In this document: piece by piece, positions 30,032 to 41,320 of the stretch | How positions within the stretch are numbered: the first letter of the stretch is position 1 | Layout: every line of letters begins with the position of its first letter | NCBI GenBank assembly: GCA_019316985.1 | Contig: CP079215.1 | Location: forward strand, 558,001 to 622,000 | Direction: 5' to 3' | Length of the DNA stretch: 64,000 bases | From: Paraniabella defluvii | GTDB lineage: Bacteria > Bacteroidota > Bacteroidia > Chitinophagales > Chitinophagaceae | Notes under the pieces: model-generated | The model's database searches: none | The model's input: the letters and a program-made list of their open reading frames with translations, nothing else | Told to the model about the DNA's origin: nothing | Translations under genes and position numbers: made by a program

Positions 30032-32486
30032 TCAAGCTTTCCATACCAATTCGTCATTCACCGCGTCGAGTATAACGGTCATTCCCGGCGTTAGCTCCCC
30101 TGCTATGATCTTTTTAGATAACGGTCTGCGTACCTGTGAGCGGATAGCTCCATGTAAAGGGCGCGCCCCATATTCTGGTGTAAAGCCAAGCACGGCTATT
30201 TTGCTTTTGGCTTCCGGTGTGATCGTTAATGATATTTGTTGTTTTTCCAATGCAGCATACAGATCTTTCAGGTTAATTTCCAGGATGCGCTCTACCATTT
30301 GCTGTGTCATAGGCGCAAAAGGAACAATCTCTGTTAAACGGCCTAAAAACTCCGGGCGGAAATGATTGCCCATGGTGGTCAACAGTTGTGAATGATCGGG
30401 TATCTCTCCTTTGTTAAACGAGTCCACCACGAATTTGCTACCTATATTGGATGTAAATATGATCAGGGAATTTGAGAAATCACCTTCTTTACCTAGTTTA
30501 TCGTGAAGCTTACCTTCATCCAGTATTTGTAAGAATAAATCAAAAACAGAGGGATGCGCCTTTTCTATCTCATCAAACAAAACCACGGCATAAGGCTGCT
30601 GTCTTATCTTGTTCACCAGCAATCCCCCTCTTCATAACCTACATAACCGGGGTGCCCCATATAAAAGCGCAGCAGAATGCTCCTCCTTAAACTCGCTCAT
30701 ATCAAAACGAATGATATTGCTGGCATCCTGGAACAAGAAATCTGCCAGGGATTTAGCCAGCTCCGTTTTACCCGTACCGGTTGGTCCTAAAAAGAAAAAA
30801 AGACCCGATAGGCTGACCTGCTTTTCCCAATCCGGAACGCGATTCCAGTATGGATTCGCTGATCACTTTCACCGCATGATCCTGACCTACTACCCGCTGC
30901 GATAAAATATCCCTGATATTAAGCAGGCGTTCTTTTCCTGCGCCTGAATTTTACCCAAAGGGATACCCGTCTTATCGGCAACGATCGAAACCACATCATG
31001 CTTTTGTAGTTGTGTACGTTGCTCCTGCACCAGTGGTTCCAATATTTCATATACCTGGTCTAAAAAGCCGGTCACTTTTTCAGCTTCCTTCATTTGCAAC
31101 GGATCGTCCGAGGAAGGAACCGAGCTCCAAACAATAGGACTCATTCCGCTTTTCAATTGCTGGTAGTGCCATTGATATTCTGCCACATCCATATCTGGAG
31201 CTTCTTTGAGTTTCTGAAACTCCTCTTTACGGGCAGCCAATGTTGTAGCCCCGTATCGGTGGCCAGGCGTAATGCCGCCATAGAACGGTCTGCCAGATCA
31301 ATCGCTGCATCCGGCAAACGGCGGTCTTTATATATATCTTTTAGCCAGCCTGATCGCTTCATGCAAGGTATCATCATCCACATTGATCTTATGATGTTGT
31401 TCGTAAAGCGGCATTACTACTTTCATCATCCTGAATGCCACTGTAGCTGAAGGTTCTTCTACATCAAGTATCTCAAAGCGCCTTGCAAAAGCCTCATCTC
31501 TTTCAATATTCTTGCGATACTCGTCTATGGTAGTAGCGCCAATAATAGTAATGGTTCCTCTCGCCAGTTCCGGCTTCAGCAGATTTGCCGCACCGGCAAA
31601 TGGGCCGTTCTTATCCAACAATACATGAATCTCATCGATAAACAAAACAGCTTTATCAAATTCCTTGATTTCAGTGATCACCGATTTGAGGCGCTCTTCG
31701 GTTTCTCCCTTGTAGGAAGCCCCTGCCGCCATAGCCCCGTTGTTCAGCTCAAACAATTTGGCATTCTTTAAAAAAGCCGGCACTTTACCTTCCGCAATGG
31801 CTATTGCAAACCCGTCTACAAGGGCAGTTTTTCCCACACCCGGCTCACCGGTGAGAATCACATTAGGTTTGCTGCGCCGGCATAAAATTTCCGCCATCAT
31901 CCTCACTTCCTGCTCACGCCCTATAATAGGGTCCAGCTTTCCTTCTACCGCCAGGCGGGTTTTATCAATACAATATTTCTGCAATGCTTTTTGGAAGCTA
32001 CGTCATTATTCTTTACACTTCCGCCATTGTTATTATTACTATTTCCAAGTATTTGCTCGATATCTCCTCCTACTTCTGCCAGCCCTATCAACTCTTCTCT
32101 CTTTACCGGAAAAGTTTTGAGCTGATCGAAAGAAAATACCACTCCGGGAGTGCTGACGGAAGCCAGTACATGCAGCGGTGTGATTTCCTCTGCTTTGAGT
32201 TTCAGCCTTATATTATCAGCATCATCCAAAATAGTTTCAATATCATCCGCCGGCGGGATCTCGTCTTTGGGCCCGGACTCTTAGGCAATGACTCTATTCT
32301 AACGTCGGCCCAATCGGCCAGGTAATACATATCAATCTCCGCCTTCGCCAATAAAGGATCCAGCTCTACATCATCATGTAGCAGCGCCTTTAAAAGATGA
32401 GGGGCAGCATATTGAGCGTGTATATGTTCTTTAGCGATGGCCTTAGATATAGCAATTGCTTTCTCCAGCGTTTTTGACAGTTGCAT
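30032..32486 (-). CDS. clpV: T6SS sheath-recycling AAA+ ATPase ClpV/TssH
   Basis: About 818 residues, the only ClpV in the window. The N-domain ([32 protein letters not shown]) is followed by a second N-repeat ([18 protein letters not shown]). AAA1 carries Walker [12 protein letters not shown] and Walker [16 protein letters not shown]2 carries [11 protein letters not shown] and [20 protein letters not shown] plus LIIFTSNIG. There are about eight breaks (near 32250, 31980, 31350, 31230, 30930, 30850, 30660 and 30610). It would have to disassemble sheaths made from either TssBC pair. Confidence 0.92.
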
Positions 32487-32662
32487 AATTGATGGGGTAT
32501 CTTAATAACGAATAAGAGGTATGGCCCTGCACTATTAACAGGCAAGCAGATCAGGTACAGGTCGTTCTTCCTGTATGCCTGCAAGTAACCGCACCTCGTT
32601 CAACAACAGATATGCCCAGCCATATTTGCCGGGTATACCTGATACGGAAATAGAGCCGTTAC

Positions 32663-33052
32663 TTATACAGCCCACTCGTTTACATGAGAGGCGTTGCCCA
32701 TGCCGATCTCTTTAGCACTGATGGTAAAGGTTTCAGTAATAGGATTTTCACCCGTTGCATTAAAGTTTTCTTTGTAAGCAACCAGGTAACCTTCTTTAAA
32801 GCTGAGTTCCTTCATAGTAGCATCTGAATCCCTTTTCGTAAAAGTCACTTTTCCATCCTTTCTTTCAAAATTATTACACATCCATTCGAAGAACTTAGTG
32901 TCGCCGGTAGACTCTACGGTAATGGTGATCTGGCCACCGCGTGTAACTGAAGAAGGACGACCTGTTGCATCAGTTTCCTGCTTTAAGCTGTAGCTAAGGT
33001 CAAGTACGTTGTTTTTAGCACCTGCTACTTCTAATTGTGCTTTAAATGACAT
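32663..33052 (-). CDS. tssD: T6SS tube protein Hcp/TssD (primary copy)
   Basis: Intact 129-residue Hcp of the Bacteroidetes TssD type: MSFKAQLEVAGAKNNVLDLS, YSLKQETDATGRPSS, a central FFEWMCNNFERKDGKV and a final ASHVNEWAV. It forms hexameric rings of the inner tube. It lies between tssC1 and clpV. Unlike the second copy it has no tail extension. The 32487-32662 spacer to clpV has no gene. Confidence 0.9.
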   Translation of the reverse strand: MSFKAQLEVAGAKNNVLDLSYSLKQETDATGRPSSVTRGGQITITVESTGDTKFFEWMCNNFERKDGKVTFTKRDSDATMKELSFKEGYLVAYKENFNATGENPITETFTISAKEIGMGNASHVNEWAV

Positions 33053-33181
33053 AATTATAAATTTTGAAGTTAAAAGTATAAAGACTGGTTATTATGGGTT
33101 ATAGGAATCCCCTGCAGCAAATGCTGCCTGATATTTTCCTGCAAATAGTACCATGAACGCGGCTGGTGTTTAGACGCGTAG

Positions 33182-34568
33182 TTAATCCTGCTCGTATTTG
33201 GACATCCATTCAATACCGTCAGCATCATCTCCTTTCTGACCGTCAAGCTTGATCATAAAGGTTTTTGCCGGAAAGTATGGCTTCAAATGAATATCCAGGA
33301 AAACACGATCCTTTTGCTGGGGATCCTGTTCAAATCTTTTAATGGTAAAGTTTTCAATCAGCTTATTGGGGCCCGTAATGCTATCTAAAAACTTAACGAT
33401 CTGCCCGTTTAATTCTTTCCTGGTATTGGCATTAAAGTTTTCGAAGGCGCGCCGGTTCAGGAAGTCCATCATTACCTTGGCCACATAGTCAAAAACCCGT
33501 ACAACAGAGTAAGTCTGCAAACCAATATTGTCTCCATTAAACAAGGTTTTTGCAGAAAAGGCCATTACCTTGCCGTACTCCTTGGCCATAGGTACTAAAC
33601 CTAATTTTTCAAGGCTGGCTATTTCGCTTTTCTTCAGATCAAACTTAACGCCGTCTACTTCGTTCATACTGCCATGTTTTTTACCGGCTGTTACCTGCGA
33701 CATCAAGGTGTAGTATATCTTACCGCCCAGCGATGAAGAGGGTGGCACAAACAAATGATCCTCCTCTCCTACTTCCTCTTCTTTATCACGGCCTACCAGC
33801 CAGTTACATGCCATTACCACGTTAGAGCGATAAGTATCCCCGCCCGTTAAGTTGGCGGCTTCAAACAATTCCATTACATCATCAGGCGTGTCGAGATTTT
33901 CAAAATCGGTCACCAACATCACCTTGTTATCATAAGCTATTTTCGCCCATTTTTCTACCACTTTATTCGAACCCAGGTAGCCGGGCAAAATCAAAATACC
34001 ATAATTATTCCTCAGGTCTAACCGGTCATAATTATTCACCAGCTCGGCCTGCACATGATCAATAAACCGGGTATTATCAAGGTCCTTTAATTGATCGGGT
34101 TCCGCATTCATGAACGATACATTCTTCACCTTCTGGCTTTCTGTATTCTTGAAGAACAATGCAACCGAGCGATAAGAACGCTCCAGATCTGCAGTACGCT
34201 CCAAAGCTTTTCTTACGTTGGATTTCAGTGTGCGGTCTGCCGTTTCAGCCAATTGGTTGCAATTGTCAACCATTTGTCCCAGGTCGTCTGTAGACTCTAA
34301 TATATCAACCCACCAGCTCAGCATTTTCTTAAGCTCTTCTCTTTCCTTTTTCTTACCGGCTTCTTCCAGGAATATTTTTTCCTGGCTTTACGCTCCGGAT
34401 TAAGATTCTGTACATTATCTATAGCAGACTCCAGGAGGTCGTACCCTCCCAGCTTTGCAAGCGGCTGAAGATGAGAATCGAGGCTGCCTAACGCTACTGA
34501 TGACGGCTGTTTGTATTCTTTTGCAGATTTTGATCGCCGGGAGAGAGTTGATTTTGAGCTGTTGACAT
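33182..34568 (-). CDS. tssC1: T6SS contractile sheath large subunit TssC (primary copy)
   Basis: VipB/TssC-family sheath protein, about 462 residues. The start at 34568 gives MSTAQNQLSPGDQNLQKN; breaks near 34330-34390 and 34500 separate this from the main frame. Signatures include DLRNNYGILILPGYLGSNK, EKWAKIAYDNKVMLVTDFE, CNWLVGRDK, GKVMAFSAKTLFNGDNIGL and the C-terminal HLKPYFPAKTFMIKLDGQKG. It is closely related to TssC2 over its full length. Confidence 0.92.
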
Positions 34569-34599
34569 ATGATGACTATAGGTTTAAAATTGTATGATA

Positions 34600-35055
34600 T
34601 TATTTAGACTTTCCATCAAGTTCCTGAATCAATACTTTCAGGGCAGCAACCAGGTTCTCCTTGGTAGTGCTGTCAGACAAGGCCTGCTTTAATAACTTAT
34701 TAGTTTTAAGCTGCTTTACAATTTTTTGGTATTGTGTGCGTTTCATATCCAGCTCGCTTAAATACTGGCTTTGACGGGTAATACCTTTCGGACCAAAGTC
34801 ATCGAGTCCTTTAAAATGCAGTTCTTCCCCTTGGGAGGCACCATCTTCTGTTTCAAATTCCATATCAACAGAAGGGTTGAAATGATTAAACACTGCGTTG
34901 ATATCAGTCAGTCCGTGAACGATTTCCGGCCTTACAGGAGGCAGGTCTGTTAATTTTTCGGCCAACAGTACGCGATTCTGCGGTATATCGGCAAAAGCTT
35001 CAAACGCATCGTTCTTTACTTCGGTACCGCCTATTCCATAAGGTTCAAGTGGCAT
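34600..35055 (-). CDS. tssB1: T6SS contractile sheath small subunit TssB (primary copy)
   Basis: Intact 151-residue VipA/TssB-type protein: PLEPYGIGGTEVKNDAFEAF, DIPQNRVLLAEKLTDLPPVR, EIVHGLTDINAVFNHFNPSV and LHFKGLDDFGPKGITRQSQY. It precedes tssC1 by about 30 bp and is the first gene of the tssB1-tssC1-hcp1-clpV block. It is slightly longer at the N-terminus than TssB2. Confidence 0.92.
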   Translation of the reverse strand: MPLEPYGIGGTEVKNDAFEAFADIPQNRVLLAEKLTDLPPVRPEIVHGLTDINAVFNHFNPSVDMEFETEDGASQGEELHFKGLDDFGPKGITRQSQYLSELDMKRTQYQKIVKQLKTNKLLKQALSDSTTKENLVAALKVLIQELDGKSK

Positions 35056-35082
35056 AGTTGCTTTTTTAATAGATTGTGATGA

Positions 35083-35112
35083 CGAATGTATATTTCATGT
35101 CCGTTTTCCAAA
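35083..35112 (-). promoter_or_regulatory. Candidate promoter of tssB1
   Basis: On the minus strand, TTTG (35112-35109) is followed after 18 bases by TACATTCG (35090-35083), close to the Bacteroidetes TTTG-N19-TAnnTTTG consensus with one mismatch. The tssB1 ATG is about 28 bases downstream. Confidence 0.4.
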
Positions 35113-35222
35113 GCTTTCTGACAAGTTGAAAAATTTTCCGGAAAAGGACTTTGTAAAATTAACCCCTTTAATTTTTCCCGGTAATAGCTAAATATAGTGA
35201 TGCCCGCGGTAGAAAAATCCCT

Positions 35223-35282
35223 ATAAATAAAACGGCCTGAGAAGGAAACAAAGCTATTTATCAGCTTATTCCTCCCCAGGCC
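35223..35282 (-). terminator. Intrinsic terminator downstream of pyrR
   Basis: On the minus strand a 14-bp stem (GGCCTGGGGAGGAA with TTCCTTCTCAGGCC, two G-U pairs in RNA) is followed by GTTTTATTTAT. A smaller AAGCT/AGCTT stem lies inside the loop. Confidence 0.75.
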
Positions 35283-35324
35283 AATGAAACTTATTCCTGT
35301 AGTGGCTTTTTTAGTAAATTCTTA

Positions 35325-35846
35325 TCACTCTATATATACCTGATCGGCATCACTGTTTTCCACCCAACGAACTAACACCTTCTGATTTTCGAAGCTGTCT
35401 ATCGCACTGCCTATATAATCTGCCTGAATAGGTACTTCCCGGCTAAAACGGCGATCTATTAACACACATAGTTCTACTTTAGCAGGGCGGCCAAAGTCCA
35501 GCAAAGCATCTAATGCGGCCCTGATGGTTCTGCCTGTATATAATACGTCATCGATCAATATTACCGTTTTATTTTCAATGCTAAATGGTATATCGGTAGC
35601 ATTCGCAGTATGTAAGGAATTACGAACATCATCCCGGTAAAAAGTAATATCCAGCTTTCCATAATGAATAGCTGCTTTACCAATCAGCTGCTTTACCTGT
35701 TGGTGCATCCTGTCTGACAAATAAACGCCCCTGGGCTGCAAACCGATCATTACCACTTCTGAAAGGTCTGTATGATTCTCAATGATCTGCTGCGCCAGCC
35801 TTTTTATGGTAATTGCTATATGTTCCTTATTTAAAATAGATTTCAC
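35325..35846 (-). CDS. pyrR: PyrR: uracil phosphoribosyltransferase / pyrimidine operon regulator
   Basis: Intact 173-residue type I phosphoribosyltransferase. The PRPP-binding loop VILIDDVLYTGRTIRAALD is exact for PyrR, with VVMIGLQPRGVYLSDRM and ELCVLIDRRFSREVPIQADY before and after it. It converts uracil to UMP and in other phyla regulates pyr transcripts by attenuation. A dihydroorotase gene occurs about 27 kb away in this window, so pyrimidine genes are not clustered here. Confidence 0.95.
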   Translation of the reverse strand: MKSILNKEHIAITIKRLAQQIIENHTDLSEVVMIGLQPRGVYLSDRMHQQVKQLIGKAAIHYGKLDITFYRDDVRNSLHTANATDIPFSIENKTVILIDDVLYTGRTIRAALDALLDFGRPAKVELCVLIDRRFSREVPIQADYIGSAIDSFENQKVLVRWVENSDADQVYIE

Positions 35847-35872
35847 GCTATTATGTTTAGTGCTAAAAACCG

Positions 35873-35919
35873 AAAGTCGGAAAGTTTAAGCTTTTAAAAA
35901 ACTTTTTCTTTCCGACTTT
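35873..35919 (-). terminator. Hairpin between pruA and pyrR
   Basis: A perfect 12-bp inverted repeat (AAAGTCGGAAAG / CTTTCCGACTTT) with a 23-base AT-rich loop lies between the pruA stop and pyrR start. On the minus strand it is followed by CGGTTTTTAG. It probably terminates pruA; as it lies in the pyrR leader, a regulatory role cannot be excluded. Confidence 0.6.
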
Positions 35920-35938
35920 TCCATAATAAAATATCTGA

Positions 35939-37570
35939 TTAATCTTCCGCTAAAAACGGGTATCTGTAGTCCGTTGGAGGATTAAAGGTTTCTTTAATAG
36001 TACGGGCGCTTAACCAGCGGTATAAATTTAAAATAAAGCCGGCTTTGTCGTTGGTGCCCGACGCACGACCTCCGCCAAATGGCTGCTGCCCAACAACAGC
36101 TCCCGTTGGCTTATCATTAATATAAAAATTACCTGCGGCGTGCTCCAGCTTCCTGGTGGCGAGCTCTATTGCGCCTCGATCGGTAGCAATGATGGCTCCT
36201 GTGAGCGCATAAGGCGACGTATTGTTTACGAGGTCGAGCGTTTTTTCGAAAGCATTGGCCGGGTAAACGTATAAAGTAAGCACAGGCCCAAAAATTTCCT
36301 CACACATGGTAAGATATTGCGGGTTGGTGGTTTCAATCACCGTAGGTTGTATAAAGTATCCTCCTCTTTTTTATCATAGTTGCCTCCCGCAAGAATGGAA
36401 GCTTCTTTATCTTTTTGGCTTTATCAATATAATTTTTGATCTTATCAAAACTACGTTCGTCGATCACCGCGTTGATAAAATTGCTGAAATCTTCTACTGT
36501 ACCCATTTTAAAAGAACGAATGCCTTCCACCAGTTTTTTCTTTACCTCTTTAGCAATGTTGGAAGGAATATAAGCGCGGGAAGCCGCCGAGCATTTTTGT
36601 CCCTGGAACTCAAAGGCTCCACGCAAAAGCGCAGTAGCTACTACTCCGGGATCGGCACTTCTGTGCGCTATCACAAAATCTTTTCCGCCGGTTTCCCCTA
36701 CAATACGCGGGTAACTTTTGTACTTACCAATATTTCTACCAATGGTTTCCACATGGTATTAAACACACCGGTTGAGCCTGTAAAATGCACACCTGCAAAA
36801 TCGCGGTGATTAAAACAAACTTCGCCCAGATCGGGCCCGTCCACATAAATCAGATTAATCACGCCATCGGGCAACCCTGCTTCTTTTAATATCCGCATGA
36901 ACATCTGTGCCGAATATACCTGTGTATTAGCGGGCTTCCATACAACCACGTTGCCACACATAGCAGCCGAAGTAGGCAGGTTGCCGCCAATTGCCGTGAA
37001 GTTGAAAGGCGTTACCGCCAGCACAAATCCTTCCAGCGGGCGATATTCCAAGCGGTTATGCATACCGGGTCCGCTAAGAGGTTGTTGCTTATAAATCTCG
37101 CTTAAAAAGTGCACATTAAAACGTAAAAAATCGATGATCTCGCAGGCGCTGTCTATTTCTGCCTGGTAGGCATTTTTGCTCTGGCCTAGCATAGTAGTAC
37201 CGTTCATATGAAAACGGTATTTGGTTGCAATCAGGTCTGCTGCCTTGAGGAAAATTCCGGCGCGGCTTTCCCAGCTTAACGCTGCCCATTTTTCTTTGGC
37301 GGCAAGCGCTGCAGCAATAGCCTGCTGTACATGCGTTTTATCGCCCATTGAGAAATGACCGAGCGTATACTTTCTTTCATGCGGCGGATGTATGGATACT
37401 TTCTTTTTAGTATACACTTCTTCTGCTCCTATATACATAGGAATATCAAGGGTTTCGGCCTTCAGCGTTACCAGCGTAGCTTTCAACTGCTCTCTTTCTT
37501 TGCTGCCAGGCGCATAATTTAACACCGGCTCATTTACCGGTAACGGATATGAAAATGTTCCTATACTCAT
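35939..37570 (-). CDS. pruA: L-glutamate gamma-semialdehyde dehydrogenase (P5C dehydrogenase)
   Basis: Oxidises glutamate semialdehyde to glutamate in proline catabolism. Shown by GFVLAVTPFNFTAIGGN and VVVWKPANTQVYSAQ (NAD site), GVHFTGSTGVF, RIVGETGGKDFV (catalytic Glu) and FEFQGQKCSAASRAYIP (catalytic Cys). The C-terminal GNFYINDKPTGAVVGQQPFG is also characteristic. There are breaks near 36745 and 36370. The start at 37570 (MSIGTFSYPLPVNEP) is preferred over an upstream ATG at 37621. About 543 residues, the normal length for the stand-alone enzyme. Confidence 0.94.
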
Positions 37571-37629
37571 GATAAAATTTGTTAGTATAAAACTATTGAA
37601 AATAATGGTATTCTGTTGCAACGCTCAAC

Positions 37630-38722
37630 TCAGGACGCATCGCCTTCCTTATCGGCCATAAGGTAGGCCTTTATAAAGCCATCCAGCTCGCCATCCATTA
37701 CAGGCTGTACGTTTCCTACCTCATAATCGGTACGGTGGTCCTTAATCATCTTATAAGGATGAAATACATAGCTGCGAATCTGGCTTCCCCACTCAATTTT
37801 TTTCTTGCTGGCATTAGTGGCATTCTTCAATTCCTCTCTTTTGCGCAGTTCTTCTTCATACAAGCGGCTTTTAAGCATTTGCATGGCTTTTTCACGGTTG
37901 CCCATTTGTGTGCGTTCGGTTTGACAAACCACTACTATGCCTGTGGGAATATGCGTAAGAAACACTTTTGTTTCCACCTTATTTACATTTTGCCCGCCGG
38001 CGCCGCCGCTACGCGCGGTCTCCATCTTCACTTCGCTGTCTTTGATCTCGATCTCGATAGTATCATCAATCAGCGGATATACAAATACCGAAACAAAAGA
38101 AGTATGCCTGCGGGCATTACTATCAAAAGGAGAAATGCGCACCAGCCGGTGTACCCCGCTTTCGGCCTTAAAAAGCCATAAGCAAAGGCGCCATCAAACT
38201 GGAGTGTAGCCGTTTTAATACCGGCTCCGTCGCCCCACTGCCAATCCAGCTCGGTAACTTTCCATCCCTGCTTTTCGCCGTACATGCGGTACATACGGGC
38301 GATCATCTCGGCCCAATCCTGGCTTTCGGTACCACCCGCCCCGAATTGATCTGGAGTACTGCCGGCAGCTCATCTTCCGGTTCGTTTAACGTGCTTTTAA
38401 ACTCTGCCTCATCAAGTGTTTTAATGGCCTGGTCATAAGCCTCCTGCGTTTCCGCTTCGGTAGCGTCGCCTTCTTTCCAAAAGTCGAAGAGTATAGCAAA
38501 ATCCTCTACTGCTGTTTCTGCCTGGTGAAACAGGCTTACCCAGTATTCATTTACTTTTAAACTCTTTAAAATTTCGGTAGCGCGCTTATTGTCATCCCAG
38601 AAGCCGGGACTTAACGATAACTGTTTGTCTTGCTGAATTTTCTGCGTACGGTTCTCGACGTCAAAGAAACCTCCTTATCCGAGAACGCGGGACCGCATAT
38701 CCTGTAATTTTTCCTGTGTCAT
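37630..38722 (-). CDS. prfB: Peptide chain release factor 2
   Basis: Release factor for UGA/UAA codons. The catalytic loop [14 protein letters not shown] contains GGQ, with [20 protein letters not shown] before it and a C-terminal helix [19 protein letters not shown]. The first codons ([14 protein letters not shown]) are followed by the conserved RF2 programmed frameshift signal, then [20 protein letters not shown]. Additional single-base breaks near 38345 and 38160 (within the KAESGVHRL region) and one upstream of the frameshift site look like sequencing errors. Confidence 0.93.
38661..38675 (-). promoter_or_regulatory. prfB programmed +1 frameshift site
   Basis: On the minus strand AGGAGG (38675-38670) stands three bases before CTTTGA (38666-38661) followed by C, the same spacing as the E. 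coli site (AGGGGG TAT CTT TGA C). A slow UGA read by scarce RF2 allows a +1 slip, giving autoregulation. As printed, an in-frame TAA precedes it, implying one missing base upstream. Confidence 0.85.
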
Positions 38723-38767
38723 GCCTGCAAATATAGAAGTAATCCTATTACATTGCATGAATGACGT

Positions 38768-38775
38768 TATATTTG
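38768..38775 (+). promoter_or_regulatory. Candidate -7 element upstream of the sensor kinase
   Basis: TATATTTG matches TAnnTTTG in the prfB/kinase divergent spacer, about 95 bp before the ATG at 38871. No clear -33 element is seen. Confidence 0.3.
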
Positions 38776-38870
38776 CGCTCATTATTCGTCTCCCTAAAAT
38801 CATATTATATATTATTAATATGTAATTTTTGTGTGTTGATGGCATTTTTAAATGCTTTAATTGTGGTTAC

Positions 38871-41320
38871 ATGAGAGCGCGGTCTTCCAATAATCAAAAC
38901 ATCCTGAAAAATTCGCCACTACTAATCAGCATTTTAGCCGCCATAGTAGTTTTTATTATAGCCTTATTGATTATTGAGCAACGCCGTAATATCAGAATAA
39001 CAGAAGTAAGATTTGAACTGGCTACCGAAATGAAACGGGTAAACACCCGTCTTAATGATTTTTTAGCGATATGTACAGTGGTCTTGCAGCTATAACCCGG
39101 ATTATTGACGATAGCGGCCGGGTTCACAACTTTGAGATTGTTGCTGCGGAAGTACTCGCTAATAATAACCGGCTGCAGAGTCTCTCTCTTATCCCGGATG
39201 GTACCATAAAATATACTTACCCTGCCAGCAATAGTATAGCGCTGAATAAAAGCATACTATATACCGGCAGTAAAGAAGAAGCCGCAGGAGCACTGGCAGC
39301 CTACCGTTCAAAAAAAAATAGTGATCGCGGGGCCTTTTACCAATTTCGGGAGTGGCCTCTATAGCTGCCCGGTTACCGATCTTCATTGAAGGAAAGTTCT
39401 GGGGTTTGCAAGTGTGGTGGTTGCGCTTGATGCTCTTTTTAAGGCAAGCGATATAAACAAGACGGGCAACGGTCATTACCGGTACAGCTTATCTTACCTC
39501 AGTTATATTAATGGTAAAGAGTTCTTTTTCGTGGGCAGCAAGCCTCGCGAGAGCCCGACTACGCTGGAAGAACAAATGTCGCATATCAACTGGAAGTTCT
39601 ATATAACAGCCAATCTTTCTGCATTTAGTCTTTTCTGGCTGCCCGCTATGATTTCCTTTATCGGATCTGTGGTTATTGGTATCATTCTTAAAAGAACGCT
39701 GGATAAAACCTTTAGGCTCCAGACATTGGTGTTTCAAAAGGACCAGCAAATTGCTGAAGCACAAAAGGAGTTTAAAGCTATTTTTGATAACGCTCCAATT
39801 GGCTTTGCACTCATCAGCGACGACACCCAGAAATTTTACAGTACTAATGCAACCTTCAGGCGAATCTTCGGACTGGAAAGAGGTATATTCCCGCAAGACG
39901 ATGAGCCGTTGGTTACTACGCAGGAAGTATTTTCGGATATGCTGGCAAAGATCGATGAAATCAAAGAAGGAAACATGGGGCAGTTGTCGGGCAACTATAA
40001 ACATATCACCAAACAAGGTGATGAGATATGGGCACATTACAAATTATTTGCGCTACCAGCATTATCTGACCAGAACGGTAAATACGTGGTTATAGCCGAA
40101 GATATTACCGAAAAACTTGCCGCCGAACGAAAGCTGAGGCACTCAAAAAAAAAAAATACCGACACCTGTTTGATGAATCGCCGGTAGCATTGTGGGAAGA
40201 AGACTTTTCTGACGTAGTGGCGCTGCTGAGAAAAAATGGTATGATGGGCAAAAGTGAGGAGGAAGTAATTGAATATTTTACCAAACAACCTAATGCCCTC
40301 TATTCGTATGCCAGCCTGGTGAAGATAAAGTCTATTAACGACGAATGTTTCAGGCAATATAAATTTAGCAGTAAAGAAGAATTATTTGAATACTTTCCTC
40401 AAACATTAGTACACGAAAGCAACCTTAATACTACTAAAAATATATTGGCTGCGATTTGTACCGGCCAGCATCAATTTAAATCTCAAAGCCTGTTTTATGA
40501 CGCCGAGGGAGAAATGAGGACCTGCATTCTTTCCTGGCAGGTTATTCCCGGATACGAAGAAAACTATGACCAGATCATATTAACGACCGTAGATATCACA
40601 GATTTAAAAAAGTCAAAGGAAGAACTTAGCAAATCGCTCGAAAAACTGAACCACCAGAACAAGCGGCTTCTTGATTTTTCTTATATAGTTTCTCATAATT
40701 TAAGATCGCATGCAAGCAATATACAGTCATTAACTGATCTGATCCTGTCATCAAAAGACATGGCGGAGAAAAACGAGCTGATTGTTTACTTGCATAAGGT
40801 GGTGAAAATTTTAGGCAGCAGCATCGACGCACTCAATGATGTAGTTACCATCAATTCTGACGTTGACGTAGTGCGGCAACAGGTTAAACTGAGGGATGCA
40901 ATAGATAAAACAGTACATGTGCTAAGTGATAAGATCCGTCAAAAAGAAGCCGTTATACTTAATAATATTTCGAAAGACATAACTATATATCATAATAGAG
41001 CTTATATAGAAAGTATTTTGTTAAATTTGATTTCGAATAGCCTTAAATATTCTAAACAGAATGTTTGCCCTGTAGTGAGCATTACTTATAACGAAGAGAA
41101 TTCAGAAAAAATTCTTACTGTAAATGATAATGGCATAGGTATAGATTTGGAAAAGAATGGTCACAAATTATTTGGCCTGTTTAAAACTTTTACACACAAC
41201 CCCGATGCCAAAGGCGTAGGCCTGTATATAACTAAAAGACAAATTGAGGCTATGGGAGGAAGAATTACTGTGGACAGCATTGTAAATGTAGGGACCACTT
41301 TTAAAATTTATTTTAAATGA
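38871..41320 (+). CDS. Membrane sensor histidine kinase (CHASE-like, two PAS, HisKA, HATPase)
   Basis: About 815 residues. TM1 (LLISILAAIVVFIIALLI) is followed by an extracytoplasmic sensor segment (MKRVNTRLNDFLSDMYSGL, FWGFASVVVALDALF) reminiscent of CHASE domains, then TM2 (LFWLPAMISFIGSVVIGII). PAS1 is FKAIFDNAPIGFALIS and PAS2 YRHLFDESPVALWEE. The H-box is DFSYIVSHNLRSHASNIQSL, and ATP-binding boxes are LLNLISNSLKYS and LTVNDNGIGID with GVGLYITKRQIEAMGG. Breaks lie near 39080, 39325, 39400 and 40155 (A-run). Its stop overlaps the receiver gene (ATGA). Confidence 0.85.

Noticed and set aside
39489..40037. Minus-strand open frame of 182 codons
   Set aside because: It is the shadow of the sensor kinase, whose PAS and kinase motifs establish the plus-strand frame.
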